From contig CAMPYJ010000008.1 in assembly GCA_946998205.1 (NCBI GenBank), positions 1 to 64,000 of the forward strand: a DNA stretch of 64,000 nt, in the 5' to 3' direction. The stretch comes from an uncultured Prevotella sp. (GTDB lineage: Bacteria > Bacteroidota > Bacteroidia > Bacteroidales > Bacteroidaceae). Both the position numbers and the translations under genes were made by a program. The notes under the pieces are model-generated. The model did no database searches, had not been told where the DNA came from, and saw only the letters and a list, made by a program, of their open reading frames with translations. Within the stretch, counting starts at the first letter, position 1. Each line of letters starts with the position of its first letter. Of the stretch, positions 35,316 through 44,314 are shown piece by piece.

Positions 35316-36633
35316 CTTTACGTCCATAATGAGGGTCAACTTTAATCAGTAATGTAACCATGACGGTTGCCAAGCAACAGGCAATGACCAACCAGAAGAA
35401 ATGTTCGTAACCCAACCACTCTTGCAGATAACCGGCAAACATGCCTGGAATCATCATGCTCAGTGCCATGAATGCGGTGCAAATGGCATAGTGGGCGGTC
35501 TTGAATTCGCCTTCAGAAAAATACATCATGTACAACATGTAGGCGGTGAAGCCAAATCCGTAGCCAAACTGTTCGACGGCCACGCAGGCACTGATGATAA
35601 AGGTGTTGTGAGGAAGGAACATGCTAAGGTATACAAAGGTAAGGCAGGGAAGCGTCATGCAGGCAGCCATTGGCCACAACGACTTCTTGAGTCCCCAGTT
35701 GGAAGCCGCAATACCACCGATGATGCCGCCAATGGTTAGTGCAATGACACCAATGGTTCCATAAACCAACCCCACTTCTTGTGTAGACATGGACAAGCCT
35801 CCGTCTGCCCCAGAATCAACAAGAAACGGCACTGCCATTTTGAGTAAGAAGGCTTCGGGCAAACGATACAGCAACATGAAGGCAATGGCTATCCACAGTC
35901 CGGGCTTCTTGAAATAGGTTGAGAAGGTGCGTCCGAACTCTGAAACGATGTCTTTAGCATGGACACCTGTGGCACCTACTTTTCCTTTGTCCTGTTGAGG
36001 ATAAGGAATAAAGAAGGTGTGATAAATGGTAAGGATGGTGAACATACCGCCTGTAATGCCCAAAGTAATCATCCACGACAACGGAATGTTACCTGTGTGC
36101 AACTCTAAATATCCTGCCACGAATACCAAAACGCCTTGTCCGAAGATAGAGGCAAAGCGATAGAATGTACTCCTGATGCCGACAAAGAACGATTGCTGCG
36201 AAGGGTTGAGTGCCAACATGTAGAATCCATCAGCAGCGATGTCGTGGGTTGCAGATGCAAAGGCTGTGATGATAAACAGCACTAACGTAAGCGTAAACAT
36301 GCTCACGGGTGTGTTGCCCGAACCGATGATGTCGGGTGAAGGATGTGGAAGGGTAAGCGTAAGCAAAATGAAAGCCAAGCTCATGAGGGCTTGCATCATC
36401 ACAATCCACCAACGCTTGGTGCGCAGAATGTCGACAAACGGACTCCACAGGGGCTTGATGACCCACGGAAGATACAACAAACTGGTAAACATGGCCATGT
36501 CACCATTGGGCACACCCATCTTGGTGAACATGATGACCGATATGTTGTTAACGATAAAATAGGGGATGCCTTCGGCAAAATAGAGCGTGGGTATCCAGGC
36601 CCAAGGACTGATGTTGGATGTTATATGTTTCAT
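35296..36633 (-). CDS. AmpG-like MFS permease
   Basis: A 445-residue major facilitator transporter with 12 predicted helices. The start reads PTLYFAEGIPYFIVNNISVIMFTKMGV and then LYLPWVIKPLWSPFVDILRTKRWWI, close to muropeptide permease AmpG. Also typical are DIAADGFYMLALNPSQQSFFVG and EQFGYGFGFTAYMLYM. In this locus it most likely imports disaccharides or anhydro-muropeptides from the periplasm. The 3' end overlaps the namZ-like gene. Upstream are four 22-bp tandem repeats and no clear -7 box, so it may be read through from the glycosyltransferase gene. Confidence 0.87.
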   Translation of the reverse strand: MKHITSNISPWAWIPTLYFAEGIPYFIVNNISVIMFTKMGVPNGDMAMFTSLLYLPWVIKPLWSPFVDILRTKRWWIVMMQALMSLAFILLTLTLPHPSPDIIGSGNTPVSMFTLTLVLFIITAFASATHDIAADGFYMLALNPSQQSFFVGIRSTFYRFASIFGQGVLVFVAGYLELHTGNIPLSWMITLGITGGMFTILTIYHTFFIPYPQQDKGKVGATGVHAKDIVSEFGRTFSTYFKKPGLWIAIAFMLLYRLPEAFLLKMAVPFLVDSGADGGLSMSTQEVGLVYGTIGVIALTIGGIIGGIAASNWGLKKSLWPMAACMTLPCLTFVYLSMFLPHNTFIISACVAVEQFGYGFGFTAYMLYMMYFSEGEFKTAHYAICTAFMALSMMIPGMFAGYLQEWLGYEHFFWLVIACCLATVMVTLLIKVDPHYGRKDAENAE

Positions 36634-36689
36634 TCTTTATTCTCTGTCTTAATGTGGGTTCTATGTGCGTGGTAAAACATTAGGTTTAC

Positions 36690-36777
36690 AATCTCATTGA
36701 GTTTGTGCCTTAATCTCATTGAGTTTGAGCCTTAATCTCATTGAGTTTGCACCTTAATCTCATTGAGTTTGTAACGC
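36690..36777 (-). repeat. 22-bp tandem array, copy D
   Basis: Four units of exactly 22 bp begin at 36690, 36712, 36734 and 36756. On the minus strand each reads CAAACTCAATGAGATTAAGG plus two bases, so the CAAAC and CAATG core of arrays A-C recurs in the opposite orientation. Only the last two to four bases vary. GTTCTATAA words flank it on both sides. Confidence 0.85.
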
Positions 36778-36819
36778 ATAGTTCTATAATTCTATAAATG
36801 ATTGGTATTCAGTATGAAA

Positions 36820-38247
36820 TCAACGTTTCTCATTCTGTTTTTGTTTGTTGAGAGCCATGCGTGCCTGTAACTCCCAAGTGCGGATTCGGTCTTTATAGAT
36901 ATTGTTGGCGTTTACTTGCTCTATGTTCAATGCCGCATCCGAATTGCCGCCCCAACGACGACAAAGATACAGCACATCGTAGATGCGTCCTATCTGATAG
37001 TGGCGCGAAATGTTCAGTCCCATGGCATAGTCTTCGCCATAACTTGTGTTGGGGAATCCAATTTGTCGTGCAATAGGAGTGTAGAAGGCACGAGGAGCAC
37101 CGAGTCCATTGATACGCAATGCGTTGTTTCTTCCATTCTCTGGTGTCCACTCACGGTGGTCAATCACCCCGGGAGGGAGCGTGTTCAGGTCGAAATCGGT
37201 CATGCGATAAGAGCCAATCACCATTGCACACTGTTGTTCGTAAAACGCATTGACAATTGTTTGTAAGGTGTTCTCGTCTTGATAAAGGTCGTCACTATCA
37301 AGTTGAACGGCAAACTTTCCACACTTTGGGTGGTGTATTCCGAGATTCCAACAGCCGCCAATACCGAGGTCGGTGCGTTGGGGAACGAGATGAATGACAC
37401 GCTCATCACCCTTGTGTTGGTCAATGATTTCGCTAGTGCCATCATCCGAATGGTTGTCAATCACAATAAGATTAAACTTGAAGTTGGTTTGTTGACGCAA
37501 GACCGACTGTATGGCAGCCTCGATGGTGCCAACTCTATTCTTGACCGGAATGATGACCGATGCCTCATATTCGAATGGGGTAAGGTTGAAATCTACCTCT
37601 TTGAACACGGGTTCGAGATAACCTCCAACAGCTTTCAGATGTTCGGTACACGCCTTTTCCATTTCTTTTTGGCGTTCTTGGTTGCGTGGATCAACATAAT
37701 CGAACTGCTTTTCGCCACTCTTACGGTTGTCCTCTTCTATTTCTGTGTACAAGTATTCGTTAGCGTGAACCAAGTCATAACGTTGGCTCAATTTTAGTCG
37801 AAGGTCATATAAAGCTGCGTGTTGATAAGAATTTTTCATTCGTTGACAACTTTCTTTCAATGCTTTTGAATTGAAAAGCAAGACCGATCCAAAATCGAAA
37901 TCATCACGCAAAGAGCCTTGTTGGTAGTCTATCACAGGCGCATTAACACACTTGTCGTCCTTTAATTGATAATGGTCGGCATAAACAAGTCCTGCTTTGG
38001 TGTCTTCAGCTATTTGCTGTAAGCGTTCTAAAGCCAAGTAATGCAGCTTTAACGGTGTGAACTTTGTGATGAGCAAGCAGTATTCGCCCTTCGTTTCCTT
38101 TGCAATTTGTTGAATGGTTGTGGTTTGATAAAGGCTGTCTTTCAATGCGTGAAGTGTGACGAATGCGCTGACATCTTCAAATGCCTTTTGCAGTTTCTTG
38201 TACTGACTTTCATCAATGTATGGTAAAAAGCAATCTATTTGTTTCAT
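36820..38247 (-). CDS. Glycosyltransferase family 2 with an N-terminal GT-like half
   Basis: A 475-residue protein. Residues about 225-460 are a GT-A glycosyltransferase: ASVIIPVKNRVGTIEAAIQS, VIDNHSDDGTSE and QLDSDDLYQ with the DxD-type metal motif. Residues 1-200 resemble a second, degenerate GT half (IQQIAKETKGEYCLLI, GLVYADHYQL) without a clear DxD. No membrane helix or signal is visible, so it acts in the cytoplasm. Its place inside a salvage operon is puzzling; the acceptor is unknown. It is 28 bp after the phosphoesterase gene. Confidence 0.82.
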   Translation of the reverse strand: MKQIDCFLPYIDESQYKKLQKAFEDVSAFVTLHALKDSLYQTTTIQQIAKETKGEYCLLITKFTPLKLHYLALERLQQIAEDTKAGLVYADHYQLKDDKCVNAPVIDYQQGSLRDDFDFGSVLLFNSKALKESCQRMKNSYQHAALYDLRLKLSQRYDLVHANEYLYTEIEEDNRKSGEKQFDYVDPRNQERQKEMEKACTEHLKAVGGYLEPVFKEVDFNLTPFEYEASVIIPVKNRVGTIEAAIQSVLRQQTNFKFNLIVIDNHSDDGTSEIIDQHKGDERVIHLVPQRTDLGIGGCWNLGIHHPKCGKFAVQLDSDDLYQDENTLQTIVNAFYEQQCAMVIGSYRMTDFDLNTLPPGVIDHREWTPENGRNNALRINGLGAPRAFYTPIARQIGFPNTSYGEDYAMGLNISRHYQIGRIYDVLYLCRRWGGNSDAALNIEQVNANNIYKDRIRTWELQARMALNKQKQNEKR

Positions 38248-38275
38248 AACTTATAAATGTTTTTGTGGTTAAATG

Positions 38276-40135
38276 CTATTGATATTTTAAGAGGCATAAC
38301 TCTCCACTGGCGGCAGTTACTAACAGTTGTCGGCGTCCAACAGGCACAACGGTGTTGATGAGTGAGTTGCCAATTTTGTGTTTCCATCTGATTTCTCCAG
38401 TCTTCGTCTGTAAAGCGAATATCAAACCGTCTTTTGTGCTCCCCAAAACCACATCGCCTTGTTCGGCCATCATGGAGGTAGCGTGTTCGTAACCAAACTG
38501 TAAATTGGCTCTCCATAGTTGCTTGGGTTGTTTAGTTGTCGCGCTGTAACAAACCACACTGTCTTGCATGGTCTTGGCATAGATGCGCGTTTGGTCTGCT
38601 GACAGGCCAATCGTTTCTCGTACTTTCGATTGATAGGTGCGCCAAATGGTTGCACCCGTTGTTAAATCGATGGCCGTGAGGGCTCGTTCGGGATCTACAA
38701 TGAAGACGCGGTTCTGTGTGGCAACGGGCCAAACGGCTGCTGGTGAAAAGTGCATTCGGGTGAGATTGCCCGTCCATCGCCAATTCTCATGACCGTTCTT
38801 TTGATTCAGCGAGTAAAGTGTGTTGTCCCATGCACCAAAGATAACTTGATTGTTTGTAACCAAAGGCTTTGTTTCTACATATCCTTTTACCTTGTTATAG
38901 GTCCACACTACTTTTCCGTTCTGGATGTCAATGGCACGGAAAATGTGGTCACTGCTACCGATATATGCGATGCCTTGCTGTATGGTAACGGCTCCCAACA
39001 CAGGCGCTTCGGCCTGAACACGCCATTTTAAACTTCCGTTTTTGGCATCAATGCCGTAGATGTACTGGTCGGCTGAGCCAAAAACAACGATCCCATTTTG
39101 AGCCGCAGGCGTTCCCACAATACGGTTTCCCGACTGGTATGCCCACAGTTTTTTACCCGTTTTCAAGTTGTATGCCGTTAGTATGCCAGCATCATCGCCC
39201 ACAAAAACTCTGTTTCCCTCAACGACAGGCGAACTATAGATGGCCGTACCCGTCTGTACGCACCATTTTCTTTTCACGTTTGGGTAGGTCTTGTTGACTG
39301 AGAAATCAGGATACTTGTCAGCTTTCTGGTCGTGGTTGAACAGCTGATTGGTTAAAGAGTAAGCGCATAGACGCTGTTTCTTTTCTCCTATTCGTTGCTG
39401 GTAAACGATGATAGAGTCTGGCGAAACTTCATAAATGCCATATCCTGGCAGTGCATCTTTATCACGAAGATTGGTTCGGATGAGTACGCCAGGGATACCA
39501 TCGTAAGTAAATTGTTTGTTTCTGTGATAATGGCCACCAATGAAAAGACGAATGTTGTAAGGCTTCACAGCATCAGTCAGCTCATACCAGTTGTCTACAT
39601 CGCCTTCTAAAATAGGGTAGTGGGTAACCAATATCACCGGTTGTTTCTTGTCCTTGATGGTTGATTGAATCCACGATATATCTTGCGGTTTCACATGACC
39701 GAATGCCATGCGCATGAATGGACCCGTGTTGAAACCTATGAATTGAATGCCTTTATGGAAAAATGAGAAGCGTTCGCCACCGAATATTTTGGCAAACATG
39801 GTACATCCTGATTCACTCCATTTGGTTTCGTGATTGCCCATGACCGTGTAATAGGGATAGCGTAAAAGGTCTAAACACTGCTTTACTTTGCGCAGTGTTG
39901 CATTGTCGCCCTCCTCGGTAAGGTCGCCCGTAACGAGAACAAAGTCAAGACTGTCCGTTGCATTAATCTGGGCAATAGATCGAAGCAAGTCTTCTGTTGG
40001 GTTGGGATTGTTTTGATTGAGGTGTATATCTGTCAGTTGGGCAAAGCGGAATGTTCCTATTTGCGCTTGTACTTGCACACTGAAGGCAAGTGCTAATAGA
40101 CTGTATATAAAGGTCTGTATTCTCTTCATAACCAT
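38276..40135 (-). CDS. Exported metallophosphoesterase fused to a PQQ-type beta-propeller
   Basis: A 619-residue exported protein (signal peptide about 1-24, ending VQAQ). Residues about 28-250 are a calcineurin-like phosphoesterase with all metal motifs: LTDIHLN, VTGDLTEEGD, VMGNHE, VTHYP and GGHYHRN. Residues about 290-619 form seven to eight PQQ-like propeller blades, each with a pattern like KLWAYQSG or GSLKWRVQA. A periplasmic or surface phosphatase/phosphodiesterase with a binding propeller is likely. It might act on phosphorylated wall sugars or wall-linked polymers, which is inference. An ATG two codons later is an alternative start. Confidence 0.87.
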   Translation of the reverse strand: MVMKRIQTFIYSLLALAFSVQVQAQIGTFRFAQLTDIHLNQNNPNPTEDLLRSIAQINATDSLDFVLVTGDLTEEGDNATLRKVKQCLDLLRYPYYTVMGNHETKWSESGCTMFAKIFGGERFSFFHKGIQFIGFNTGPFMRMAFGHVKPQDISWIQSTIKDKKQPVILVTHYPILEGDVDNWYELTDAVKPYNIRLFIGGHYHRNKQFTYDGIPGVLIRTNLRDKDALPGYGIYEVSPDSIIVYQQRIGEKKQRLCAYSLTNQLFNHDQKADKYPDFSVNKTYPNVKRKWCVQTGTAIYSSPVVEGNRVFVGDDAGILTAYNLKTGKKLWAYQSGNRIVGTPAAQNGIVVFGSADQYIYGIDAKNGSLKWRVQAEAPVLGAVTIQQGIAYIGSSDHIFRAIDIQNGKVVWTYNKVKGYVETKPLVTNNQVIFGAWDNTLYSLNQKNGHENWRWTGNLTRMHFSPAAVWPVATQNRVFIVDPERALTAIDLTTGATIWRTYQSKVRETIGLSADQTRIYAKTMQDSVVCYSATTKQPKQLWRANLQFGYEHATSMMAEQGDVVLGSTKDGLIFALQTKTGEIRWKHKIGNSLINTVVPVGRRQLLVTAASGELCLLKYQ

Positions 40136-40156
40136 AGGTATAATTAGTAATGGGAT

Positions 40157-42817
40157 TTATTGTTTAAAGAACTGTATGATTTCTGCCATCAGCTTTTCTC
40201 TGTTGGTAGCATCCAATATCGACTCAAACGGCACGCCCATGACCAATGTCTTGTACATGCCACGGTATGCCACTGCCGCACTAAAATTGTTTTCGGGATA
40301 ACGCATTACCGTGTAGGCGTTGTCGCAAGCAGGCTCAATAGCGTCCGGCGATTCCACAATATAGGTTTTAGGCCCCAACGTATGCGCGTAGTTGTAGGCA
40401 GCTGATGCGAGATTGACTGGTGATTTTACGGTTGACAAGCGTCCTGTGACGGCCGCTCTACTGTTGCGCCATTTGTACTTCAGTACGTTTGTTGCAAAGA
40501 GAATGTCTTCTTTTTGGGGCTTTGCCAATTTGTTATTCCATAGATCGCTGCCTACGTATGCACCCGATACGAAGATGGATGTGCCTTGCTGGGTGTAAGC
40601 AGTGAGTATTTGTTGCATTTTAGGCGTAAAGATTTTGTAGCGTAAAGGATATATTTTGCCGTTGCCTAACTTTGTCTGTCGCTGTTTTCCTAAGATGATG
40701 TCAATCCATTGGATGTCTTTCTCAACACGGTTGAAGCTCTCCCGACTACACGATTCGAACGAACAACCCGCCTTTATGATGGCATCTCCGTGCAGGGCGA
40801 TATAATCGAACGTGTTGCCCGCAATGACCGTTGTCTCTTCATTTCCATGACTGTCACCAAAGCCACCCGAATCATCATCGAGCCATGGGAGCGACCTGTT
40901 AAACTCTTTTTGGCTGCCTACATAACTGATATCTACCATATAGGGTACCCCATGGTCTTCATTGTCCAAGAATCCGGCATATAAAGTATCTAACGGAGCG
41001 GGTGCAACAAAATCGGCCGGAGCTGACACTCGGTTGAATCCGTTCACCACCAAAGCCTTTTTAGCGTCTGCTTTACTGCTGCGTCCTACGGCCACAATCT
41101 CGGATGGGAAGCTCACACCGCCCTCGTTCATTGCCACCACTTTGTAACTGCACACCATGTCTTGGGGTACGTCTGCCACATATTTACATTGTTTTACCAC
41201 TTTTCCATGGTCAAATTCTCCATTTCCATAGCGCGTATAAACAATGTAGCGATTGGGTTTTGCCGTGGGTTCAAGCGTGTCTTCAACAGCTTTCCACGTA
41301 AGTTCCACCTGCCCCTTATCCGTTAAATGGGCTGACATGTGACTCACAGGTAGCGGTGTCACCACGTATTTCTGTTGGTGTTGTTTGCACGAAAAGCGCA
41401 GCATGGCTTTGTAGATAGCGCGACTTACCGCAAATCGGAAACGAGGATCGAGCCCATAACGCATATCTGCAAAGTTTTGATGCGACAGCAATTCCAACAA
41501 CATAGCTGGCACCCGTGGTGTGCGGGCCTCAAAGTAAGATGCGTCTTTGTTGCCCCTGCTTCTCCATGTGGGATTGAATTGTGCCCGAATGTCACGTAAA
41601 ATACTGTTATGAATGGTTTCGGTATACTCCTTACAAAGCTGTCGCGAGGCCCCATTGGCAAACACACTGTCATACGAATGTGTGAAATAAATGCCCAACG
41701 TACCAATGGTACTGTCGTTCTTGGTAACGCCTGCATCTGTATGGAACGCCAGAGACATCTCTATGGGAATGTGCAAACCCTTGCCTTCGGGATAGCTTTC
41801 AGACCCTCCTGCCAGCCAGTTCACCCATTCGCCACGCGCTTGATAATCGTCTTTGTAATCATCTTTGCCAGCCGTAGGACTGTAGATGCTGTCAGGAACG
41901 CCCGCCCATTGCATCCAGTAGCGTGCTGCTTCAGTGAAACGAGGGTAGGTACTTATTTCTGGTCTGCCGATATTACCCATTCCTCCACCTATCTTAATAG
42001 CATCGGCTGTCACCACTTCGCCTGCTTTACCTGTTTTGTTACTGAGGACGATGCGCTGACTTTTGCCTAAATTCTTGTCGAATACAAACTTTCCAAGATA
42101 AATCCAAGTTCCTCCACCCATTTGTTGATTCACCTTAAACTCGCTGATTCCTCCCCGATGATAAACGGTATAACGGGCAGCATTGGTGCTTCCAGGCACG
42201 GTATGATAGGCTACATAAACAGCGTATTCGCCTGTTTCGTCAATCTGAGGAACCCATTCGGCCGTGCTTTCTGCTCCTTTTTTTATCGAAGTCACCATGC
42301 GATAAGTGCCCTCGGTAAATGGATTTTCAAAGTTGGTGTAGGTCTTTCGGAGGTAGGCGAAGCCCTTTCCTGTGCCATTTTTCCAACTTTCTTTTCCGTT
42401 GTATTCGCTATATTTTGCCTTTGGTTGAAAGCTGTTGCCGTCATTGTCCACAATGGCTTCAAAGCTGTTCCAATCCCTTTCGCGCGGAATCAACACGTTG
42501 GCTCCCGCTTGTTCGAGCATGGGAACCAAGAAAGGCAGCACGTAGCTTTGGGTATATAGGTCTTCAACGGTTTGTAAGAGGCGGCATCTTTGCCACTCCC
42601 AGCGGTCTAATTTGGCTTCGTAATATCGTCCATGACTTTGCCACATCGCAATATGGCGGTTTGACAGACCATATTTTGGATGGTTGGGCGATGTTAATTC
42701 TTGCACTAACGGCGTTTGGCAAGTAGGTGCAAAGACTGCAGGATTGCTTTGAGCATGTATGCCAATGGTAAATAGCATACAACTTACATGAGCAGTAAGT
42801 ATTGCAATTGCTTTCAT
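40157..42817 (-). CDS. Multidomain zinc amidase with golvesin-like and FN3 domains
   Basis: An 886-residue exported protein (signal peptide about 1-22), of the kind often annotated as 'xanthan lyase'. An Amidase_3 fold is split in two. The first half holds His62 (WQSHGRYY) and Glu74 (RWEWQR), then VLPFLVPMLEQAGANVLIPR. The second half holds His359 (SLAFHTDAG) and Glu442 (AMLLELLSHQNFADMRYG). These positions suit three zinc ligands and the catalytic Glu of N-acetylmuramoyl-L-alanine amidases. A golvesin-type sandwich (about 185-285) is inserted between them. An FN3 domain (about 490-580) and a ThuA/glutamine-amidotransferase-like region (about 585-886) follow. It would separate stem peptides from MurNAc. 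It overlaps the symporter gene by 4 bp. Confidence 0.8.
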   Translation of the reverse strand: MKAIAILTAHVSCMLFTIGIHAQSNPAVFAPTCQTPLVQELTSPNHPKYGLSNRHIAMWQSHGRYYEAKLDRWEWQRCRLLQTVEDLYTQSYVLPFLVPMLEQAGANVLIPRERDWNSFEAIVDNDGNSFQPKAKYSEYNGKESWKNGTGKGFAYLRKTYTNFENPFTEGTYRMVTSIKKGAESTAEWVPQIDETGEYAVYVAYHTVPGSTNAARYTVYHRGGISEFKVNQQMGGGTWIYLGKFVFDKNLGKSQRIVLSNKTGKAGEVVTADAIKIGGGMGNIGRPEISTYPRFTEAARYWMQWAGVPDSIYSPTAGKDDYKDDYQARGEWVNWLAGGSESYPEGKGLHIPIEMSLAFHTDAGVTKNDSTIGTLGIYFTHSYDSVFANGASRQLCKEYTETIHNSILRDIRAQFNPTWRSRGNKDASYFEARTPRVPAMLLELLSHQNFADMRYGLDPRFRFAVSRAIYKAMLRFSCKQHQQKYVVTPLPVSHMSAHLTDKGQVELTWKAVEDTLEPTAKPNRYIVYTRYGNGEFDHGKVVKQCKYVADVPQDMVCSYKVVAMNEGGVSFPSEIVAVGRSSKADAKKALVVNGFNRVSAPADFVAPAPLDTLYAGFLDNEDHGVPYMVDISYVGSQKEFNRSLPWLDDDSGGFGDSHGNEETTVIAGNTFDYIALHGDAIIKAGCSFESCSRESFNRVEKDIQWIDIILGKQRQTKLGNGKIYPLRYKIFTPKMQQILTAYTQQGTSIFVSGAYVGSDLWNNKLAKPQKEDILFATNVLKYKWRNSRAAVTGRLSTVKSPVNLASAAYNYAHTLGPKTYIVESPDAIEPACDNAYTVMRYPENNFSAAVAYRGMYKTLVMGVPFESILDATNREKLMAEIIQFFKQ

Positions 42818-44286
42818 ATAGATGTACCAATGTTTGGGTTTGTTTCGTGGTTATGTCGTCGAATCAACAGGCAAAGTCCTAAGAAGGTAAATAATGCGTT
42901 GAAGATGAGTATCTCGTAGCTAAACTGATAGCCATTGAACCATTGCATGGAATGTTTGTCTAATATGAAACACAGCACAGGCGCAGCGACGGTCACCCAT
43001 GGCACATAGCGGTCGTGTACTTGTTGTTTCATGATGATGCCAAAGGCGAACATTCCTAAGAGGGGGCCGTAGGTGTAGCTGGCAAGGGTGTAGACGGCAT
43101 CTACCACACTGGTACTGTTCAGGATGTTGATGGCAATGATGACCACACCCATCAGGATGGCCATTCCGAGGTGTACACGCTGCCGCATGCGTTTCACACG
43201 GTTCTCACTCAGCGAGTGCCCACCTAAAATGTCGATTGTGAACGAGGTGGTGAGTGCAGTCAAGGCTGCTCCGGCAGCATTGTAGGCCGACGATGCCAGA
43301 CCAACGATGAATAAGATGCCGACAATCATGGGGAGATAAGGCCCTGTGGCGATGGCTGGGAACAGTTTGTCGCCTGTTTCTGACATCCCATGCTGTGCTG
43401 CGAAGAGGTACAGCAGCACACCAAGCATCAAGAAAGCGGAAACCACGACAAACTGGAGGATGATGCTGAAAATCATGTTCTTTTGTGATTCCCTGCTGTT
43501 GCGGCAGCTCAAGTTGCGTTGCATCATATCTTGGTCAAGTCCGTTGGTGGCAATCATCGTGAAGATGCCCGCCAAAAATTGTTTGAAGAAAAACTGCTTA
43601 TCGTTGGGATCATCAAAAAACAACATTTTGCTCATGCTGCTTTGTCCAATCGCATGGAAGGTTCCGGTAAGCGAAAGTCCCATGTCTCGGGCGATGAAGT
43701 AAATACAGAGCGCCACCGAAATAATTAAACAACAGGTTTTGATGACATCTGCCCAAATCACCGATTTCACTCCTCCGCGATGCGTGTACAGCCACACGAA
43801 GCCCACAGAGATGAAAACATTGACAATGAACGGAATGCCCAGGGGGTCGAAAGCCAGCATCTGTAAAATAAAACACACCAGGAACAGACGCACCGCAGCT
43901 CCCAACATCTTACTGATGAAGAAGAACCAAGCGCCAGTATGATAAGCCTTCAAGCCGAATCGGTTGCTCAGATATTCGTACACCGAGGTGAGCTTCATGC
44001 GATAGAAAAGTGGGGTTAAGACAAAGGCTATGATGAGTTGGCCAACGATAAACCCCATGACTAATTGCAAATAGCCAAACCCACTCTTGCTCACCATGCC
44101 TGGTACCGACACGTAGGTCACACCCGAAATGCTGGCACCAATCATGGCAAAGGCAACAACATACCATTTAGATTGTCGACTGCCCGAAAAGAAATCGGAG
44201 TTGGCTGTCGTTGATTTTCTAAACGACACGGCGAGTTGTAGGATGAAATAGATGCCTACGGTGATGAGAGTGATGATGGCGTTCAT
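42814..44286 (-). CDS. Sodium:solute symporter (SSS family)
   Basis: A 490-residue inner-membrane transporter with about 13 helices. Family features include the N-terminal FFSGSRQSKWYVVAFAMIGASISGVTYVS, LTSVYEYLSNRFGLKAYHTGA and GLASSAYNAAGAALTALTTSF. Substrates in the family range from sugars and sialic acid to amino acids; here a product of wall digestion (sugar, peptide or D-lactate) is likely by context. It lies 28 bp after the second namZ-like gene. Confidence 0.87.
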   Translation of the reverse strand: MNAIITLITVGIYFILQLAVSFRKSTTANSDFFSGSRQSKWYVVAFAMIGASISGVTYVSVPGMVSKSGFGYLQLVMGFIVGQLIIAFVLTPLFYRMKLTSVYEYLSNRFGLKAYHTGAWFFFISKMLGAAVRLFLVCFILQMLAFDPLGIPFIVNVFISVGFVWLYTHRGGVKSVIWADVIKTCCLIISVALCIYFIARDMGLSLTGTFHAIGQSSMSKMLFFDDPNDKQFFFKQFLAGIFTMIATNGLDQDMMQRNLSCRNSRESQKNMIFSIILQFVVVSAFLMLGVLLYLFAAQHGMSETGDKLFPAIATGPYLPMIVGILFIVGLASSAYNAAGAALTALTTSFTIDILGGHSLSENRVKRMRQRVHLGMAILMGVVIIAINILNSTSVVDAVYTLASYTYGPLLGMFAFGIIMKQQVHDRYVPWVTVAAPVLCFILDKHSMQWFNGYQFSYEILIFNALFTFLGLCLLIRRHNHETNPNIGTSI

Positions 44287-44314
44287 GAGGAAAGGATGGT
44301 TTTACTTCATTCGC

